From Chloroflexi bacterium TMED70 (lineage in GTDB: Bacteria; Chloroflexota; Dehalococcoidia; Lucifugimonadales; Lucifugimonadaceae), in NCBI GenBank assembly GCA_002171675.1, contig NHDX01000007.1, positions 15,507 through 22,104 of the forward strand: a stretch of 6,598 nucleotides of DNA. Direction: 5' to 3'. The number at the start of each line of letters is the position of its first letter. Within the stretch, counting starts at the first letter, position 1. Shown in pieces: positions 6,066 to 6,598 of this stretch. Under the pieces are notes generated by a model that saw only the letters and a list, made by a program, of their open reading frames with translations, searched no databases and was not told the origin of the DNA. The position numbers and the translations under genes are program-made.

Positions 6066-6598
6066 ATAATTTCATTAGAATCTTTATTCACAAAAATTTT
6101 CTTAATTATTTTTTGTGAATTATCAAGATAAAAAACTAATTTTTGAAATTCTGACTTAAATTCAGAAAAATCAATTTTTCCTGATGTTAGTTCAGAAACA
6201 ATTTTGTACAAATATTTATCTGAATACTTTTGATCAAAAAAATTATGTCCTGAAAATTTTTGCTCTAGTAATGAGTTAAGTTTTTCATAACTTATACTTA
6301 GTGATTTACAATTTGAATCTTTTGAATTTATATTTTTACAAGTGTAATATTTATAACTTTTAGATTTTCTTTCTCCATTGCTATACCAATAATTTTTATG
6401 ACTTGTGGTAACTAATTTAGAGTCACAAAGTTTACAATATAAAATTTTGTTCCAAGAATTTTTTTTATATTTTCTACTTACTCTGTTATTTATTTCATCA
6501 GAAACAGCGTTAAAGATTGAGTTATTAACTATAGGTTCATGTGAGTTTGGAATAAGAATGTTATATCTCCTATAATTTCCAATATAAAAATCATTTTG
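6050..6598 (-). CDS. Large serine recombinase, C-terminal part (N-terminus beyond window)
   Basis: The minus strand is open from the right edge (first codon 6598-6596) to TAA at 6052-6050, giving 182 residues. The segment IPNSHEPIVNNSIFNAV, followed by a zinc-ribbon pattern, is typical of the recombinase and zinc-beta-ribbon domains of large serine integrases/transposases, which recognise attachment-site DNA. Cysteines fall at C55-x2-C58 and C87-x9-C97 of the visible part. The catalytic serine domain is outside the window, so activity cannot be judged. The C-terminal 80 residues are Lys/Asn/Ser-rich and end soon after the ribbon. GC is about 21% by hand count, clearly below the other genes, which suggests acquired DNA. 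It lies head-to-tail upstream of rnpB, ending about 20 bases before the predicted rnpB start. It probably marks one end of an integrated element; the element itself is not visible. Confidence 0.83.
   Translation of the reverse strand, partial: QNDFYIGNYRRYNILIPNSHEPIVNNSIFNAVSDEINNRVSRKYKKNSWNKILYCKLCDSKLVTTSHKNYWYSNGERKSKSYKYYTCKNINSKDSNCKSLSISYEKLNSLLEQKFSGHNFFDQKYSDKYLYKIVSELTSGKIDFSEFKSEFQKLVFYLDNSQKIIKKIFVNKDSNEIILSSS
6086..6120. repeat. 11-bp perfect inverted repeat inside the recombinase 3' end
   Basis: ATTCACAAAAA at 6086-6096 is the exact reverse complement of TTTTTGTGAAT at 6110-6120, separated by 13 AT-rich bases. It lies within the last codons of the recombinase gene and about 20 bases upstream of the predicted rnpB -35. 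It could form a hairpin or be a protein-binding site; in such AT-rich DNA, chance is also a realistic explanation. Confidence 0.45.

Noticed and set aside
1..6598. CRISPR array, tRNA gene or riboswitch
   Set aside because: No regularly spaced direct repeats, no tRNA-like cloverleaf and no conserved riboswitch motif were recognisable by eye on either strand.

Overview
The window is bacterial chromosomal DNA with low GC (roughly a third in most genes). It carries a bacterial ftsZ, a class A RNase P RNA, tightly packed catabolic genes and the tail of a serine recombinase. The FtsZ sequence, as I recall the family, most resembles Chloroflexota/Dehalococcoidia (for example the stretches GPAWMGIGE and ANIIFGSV). 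A low-GC genome with a ThDP enzyme, an enolase-superfamily dehydratase and a D-aminoacylase-like hydrolase together would fit the marine SAR202 lineage of Chloroflexota. This placement is an inference from memory and was not tested by a search.

Layout. Bases 1-1022 (minus strand) hold nearly all of ftsZ; only the extreme C-terminus lies beyond the left edge. Bases 1023-1210 are an AT-rich divergent intergenic region that must serve both ftsZ and the operon on the plus strand. Bases 1211-5664 hold three consecutive plus-strand genes: a ThDP-dependent decarboxylase/acetolactate-synthase-like enzyme, a mandelate-racemase-type (galactonate-dehydratase-like) acid-sugar dehydratase starting one base after the first stop, and an N-acyl-D-amino-acid deacylase-type amidohydrolase 22 bases further on. 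Bases 5672-6030 (minus) encode rnpB, which converges on the operon with about 7 bases between the deacylase stop and the RNA end. Bases 6050-6598 (minus) are the C-terminal 182 residues of a large serine recombinase. It is markedly AT-richer (about 21% GC by hand count) and its 3' end overlaps the predicted rnpB promoter.

How the genes may work together. The three plus-strand genes are almost certainly co-transcribed. A plausible but unproven scheme is that the amidohydrolase removes or opens an N-acyl/amide group, the dehydratase turns a polyhydroxy acid into a 2-keto-3-deoxy acid, and the ThDP enzyme cleaves or decarboxylates the 2-keto acid. No transporter, regulator or aldolase lies in the window, so the substrate cannot be named. 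ftsZ, rnpB and the recombinase are functionally unrelated neighbours.
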